Assembly (NCBI GenBank): GCA_046290815.1
Contig: JBKBUF010000006.1
Span: 1 to 64,000, forward strand
Reading direction: 5' to 3'
Source of the DNA: JBKBUF01 sp046290815
GTDB taxonomy: Bacteria > Bacteroidota > Bacteroidia > Cytophagales > Cytophagaceae
Length of the DNA stretch: 64,000 nucleotides
Made by a program: the position numbers and the translations under genes. Positions 61,702 through 64,000 of the stretch are shown here, piece by piece (within the stretch, counting starts at the first letter, position 1; every line of letters starts with the position of its first letter). A model generated the notes under the pieces. It worked only from the letters and a program-made list of their open reading frames with translations, did no database searches and was not told the origin of the DNA.

Positions 61702-64000
61702 CAGATTTCCTGTCCTTTGTCTCTCATTTTTGCAAAATCAGAATATCTTCTGGCCATAGCAATTGCAAATCCACCAATTAAAAGAAAGGTGCCGATCCAA
61801 AGGAAATTTATCATTGGTTTTTCTATTGCTTTCAGGATTATATAATCCTTTTGACTAGTGCTTACAGAAAGGGAAAATTCCCCTGTTGCAGGATTTATAC
61901 CTGTCAGGCTGATTCTGATTCCAAGGTCTTCGTTTACATCCGGAATCTGAGCGGCAATACCTTCTTTCATTCTCAGAACATACAATGGATGAACATTATA
62001 ATTGTCTTCATTTCCAAGTATGGTAAGGTTGGCCTTTATAGCCGCATCTTCTGATTCAAATGGAAAACCAGGTATGTATTCAATTCTTTCTACGTCTTTT
62101 AGGATAGTAATGAAATCGTTAATAATAATTGTGTCACCGATTTTTGCAGTATAATTTTCCGGTTGACTCCATTCTTTTTCTTCTTCCGGCGCCGGAATGG
62201 AAGAAACATGTGCATACAAATCTTTATTAAAAAATCTTTTAATGTCAGGTGAGGCGAGCAAGCCCATCTGAGGGTTTACCTGTGCTCTGGGATATAATGT
62301 AAATGTATCACCATTGTCTCTAGCCATTAACACTTCATAATAAGTATTCTCAGGATAAATTGACAAAGTGTCACCGGTACGAAAGTATATATCGTCTTTA
62401 TATTTAATATTTTTTTTTGCGATTGCTTTATACTTATCATCCAGTAAAAACAAGTCTTCTTTTTTGATATAATCCGGAAAATTTTGGGCTTCCAGTCTTG
62501 GTCCCTTATACAGAATATTAAAATCCTGCATCCTTTTCCAGTCATTTCTCCAAAGAAGTATATTATCCTTATTAAATTCTTCCCCTGCTGATTTGGAATA
62601 AATCATTCCTGTATTATTAAGCGAAATAACTCTGGAATAGCCTGCAGAAAATAATATTCCGGCCAACATTAATCCAACCCCAATGTGAGCCATTGCTCCA
62701 CCACTTAGTATATAATTATTTGGTACTGTTTTTAGCAGGATGTTGATGTTGCTGATTACGCAGAAAACTGAGGTTGTAAATAAAAGAATATAGGATGCTT
62801 TAATGCCTTGTATATCATATACAATAATTAAAGTAAACAGAATACATGCAATTAGCAGCGTTGAGATTAAAGGTATCGCTATACTTTCCAATAGTTTTTT
62901 ATTATCTATCTTTTTCCACCAGAAAAATTGTCCGATTGCGGAAAGTGTGGCAATACCGATCGCAAACCAGATTTGAAAATTACTGTAATGTTCCATGGCA
63001 TCAGCCGGAGGAGCCATGTTACTTTTAATAGAAAAAAGACTAAGTATTTTATTGTAAACAGGAATAGAAGTGGTGTACAGCACCTGAAATGCAGAGAGTG
63101 ACAAAACGCATACTCCTATAAAAATCCAAAATTCTCTTGAATAAACTGAAATTTCTTCATCCTTACCTGTTATCTGTTTCCAGTTTTTCCAACAGATATA
63201 AATACTTAATGCAACAAATGCTAAAAGATAAATCAACAGTTGTCCTGATAATCCTAAATCAGTAAATGAATGAACAGAACTATCACCCAATATGCCACTT
63301 CTGGTAAGGAAGGTTGAATATAGGATCAAAATGAATGTAGCAATTACAAGAATGATGGATGCTTTAAGGGCCTTCTCGCTGTTTCTGTAGGTGATCATTG
63401 TATGTATGGAGCCTATCAGTACGAGCCATGGTACAAAGACTGCATTCTCAACAGGATCCCAATTCCAATAACCACCAAAATTTAAAGTTTCATAAGCCCA
63501 ATAACCACCCATAATGATACCGGCTCCTAATGTAAGTGAAGCAAAAAGAGCCCACGGAAGCGCAGGTCTTATCCATTCTTTATAATTTTTCTGCCATAAT
63601 CCGGCAATGCAATATGCAAAAGGAACCAAAGTGGCTGCAAAGCCAAGGAAAAGGGTAGGAGGATGTATTACCATCCAATAATTCTGAAGTAGGGGATTTA
63701 GTCCTGTTCCATCTTCAGGTATATAGCCAGGATTTATCTGGTAGATAGGAATATTCCCCATGTAATCTTTTAGTAGGATGAAAGGGGAACTTCCGATTGC
63801 AATATTTCCTGGTAAAGAAATACCAAGAATCATTGAACTGAGAAAGAGTTGTACAAAACAGAATACAGCCATAAGGGGGGCTTCCCAGGTTTTGTTTACT
63901 TTAATCAGAATTAGTCCAAGTATTACATTCCAGAATGACCAAAGCAAAAAGCTGCCTTCTTGTCCTTCCCAGAAACAAGAGATCATATAATGCCCGGGGA
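61701..64000 (-). CDS. ccmF: Cytochrome c biogenesis protein CcmF-like (5' end outside window)
   Basis: A heme-handling membrane protein of the CcmF/CcsA family. The reading frame is open to the edge of the window, and the ISCFWEGQEGSFLLWSFW block is internal to the family, so the N-terminus is missing. The heme-binding WWD domain is visible as GGYWNWDPVENAVFVPW. About twelve helices precede a periplasmic domain (about 460-700 of the visible part) and a final helix. It delivers heme to apocytochrome c, suggesting an aerobic or microaerobic respiratory chain. Confidence 0.93.
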   Translation of the reverse strand, partial: PGHYMISCFWEGQEGSFLLWSFWNVILGLILIKVNKTWEAPLMAVFCFVQLFLSSMILGISLPGNIAIGSSPFILLKDYMGNIPIYQINPGYIPEDGTGLNPLLQNYWMVIHPPTLFLGFAATLVPFAYCIAGLWQKNYKEWIRPALPWALFASLTLGAGIIMGGYWAYETLNFGGYWNWDPVENAVFVPWLVLIGSIHTMITYRNSEKALKASIILVIATFILILYSTFLTRSGILGDSSVHSFTDLGLSGQLLIYLLAFVALSIYICWKNWKQITGKDEEISVYSREFWIFIGVCVLSLSAFQVLYTTSIPVYNKILSLFSIKSNMAPPADAMEHYSNFQIWFAIGIATLSAIGQFFWWKKIDNKKLLESIAIPLISTLLIACILFTLIIVYDIQGIKASYILLFTTSVFCVISNINILLKTVPNNYILSGGAMAHIGVGLMLAGILFSAGYSRVISLNNTGMIYSKSAGEEFNKDNILLWRNDWKRMQDFNILYKGPRLEAQNFPDYIKKEDLFLLDDKYKAIAKKNIKYKDDIYFRTGDTLSIYPENTYYEVLMARDNGDTFTLYPRAQVNPQMGLLASPDIKRFFNKDLYAHVSSIPAPEEEKEWSQPENYTAKIGDTIIINDFITILKDVERIEYIPGFPFESEDAAIKANLTILGNEDNYNVHPLYVLRMKEGIAAQIPDVNEDLGIRISLTGINPATGEFSLSVSTSQKDYIILKAIEKPMINFLWIGTFLLIGGFAIAMARRYSDFAKMRDKGQEI

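Overview
The window is a chromosomal segment of a Bacteroidetes bacterium, probably of the Cytophagales. The DNA is AT-rich. It carries three type IX secretion genes (porU, porV, porZ), DUF6089 outer-membrane proteins, and a UppS-BamA-OmpH-OmpH block. Four genes (metK, rimP, rpsU, ugd) have good matches to the Bacteroidetes promoter pattern (TTTG/TTG, 19-21 nt, TAnnTTTG). It begins inside a 5S rRNA gene and ends inside a ccmF-like gene. No gene-free stretch exceeds about 200 bp. I saw no tRNA, insertion sequence, prophage or CRISPR array.

Layout. 1-180: 5S rRNA 3' end and two terminators. 191-8145 (minus): MBL hydrolase, phosphatidylserine synthase, PorU sortase, PorV and an M16 homologue with no zinc site. 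8280-12742 (plus): FAD oxidoreductase, a large outer-membrane protein (degenerate protease, propeller, barrel) and HU. 12779-16567: metK, an RsmI-like methyltransferase, a DUF2905 protein, an esterase and pdxJ. 16625-26908 (plus): a 10-kb run of YqeY, CvpA, PabA, hydrolase, CBS protein, NAD kinase, two DUF6089 proteins, UppS, BamA and two OmpH/Skp chaperones. 26989-31432: LD-carboxypeptidase, a glutaminyl cyclase lipoprotein, CysS and a membrane EEP-family enzyme. 31585-36148: rimP-nusA-infB behind an attenuator-like leader. 36182-38847 (minus): HPF, XerC/D, S21 and acyl-CoA dehydrogenase. 39048-45753 (plus): six nucleotide-sugar genes. 45740-50911: chromate transporter, an unknown lipoprotein, RecO and PorZ. 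51039-57604: an unknown protein, then mreB-mreC-mreD-mrdA-rodA on the minus strand. 57759-64000 (minus): purN-purH, UbiA prenyltransferase, DUF2520 protein and CcmF.

How the genes fit together. Much of the window serves the cell envelope. PorV carries T9SS cargo to the PorU/PorZ attachment complex. BamA and the OmpH pair assemble outer-membrane barrels. UppS makes the undecaprenyl carrier. The sugar genes make UDP-glucuronate, UDP-xylose, UDP-HexNAc uronate and dTDP-4-keto-6-deoxyglucose. The Mre/PBP2/RodA set builds the sidewall. All nine signal-peptidase-I-type exported proteins that I recognise have Gln at the predicted mature N-terminus, and the window also encodes a glutaminyl cyclase that could convert it to pyroglutamate.

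Most of this is core genome, and I do not see a clear undescribed multi-gene system. The best leads are the rimP leader, a hairpin abutting the xerC start codon, the three-module outer-membrane fusion protein, the M16 pseudopeptidase next to porV, and two proteins I cannot name.
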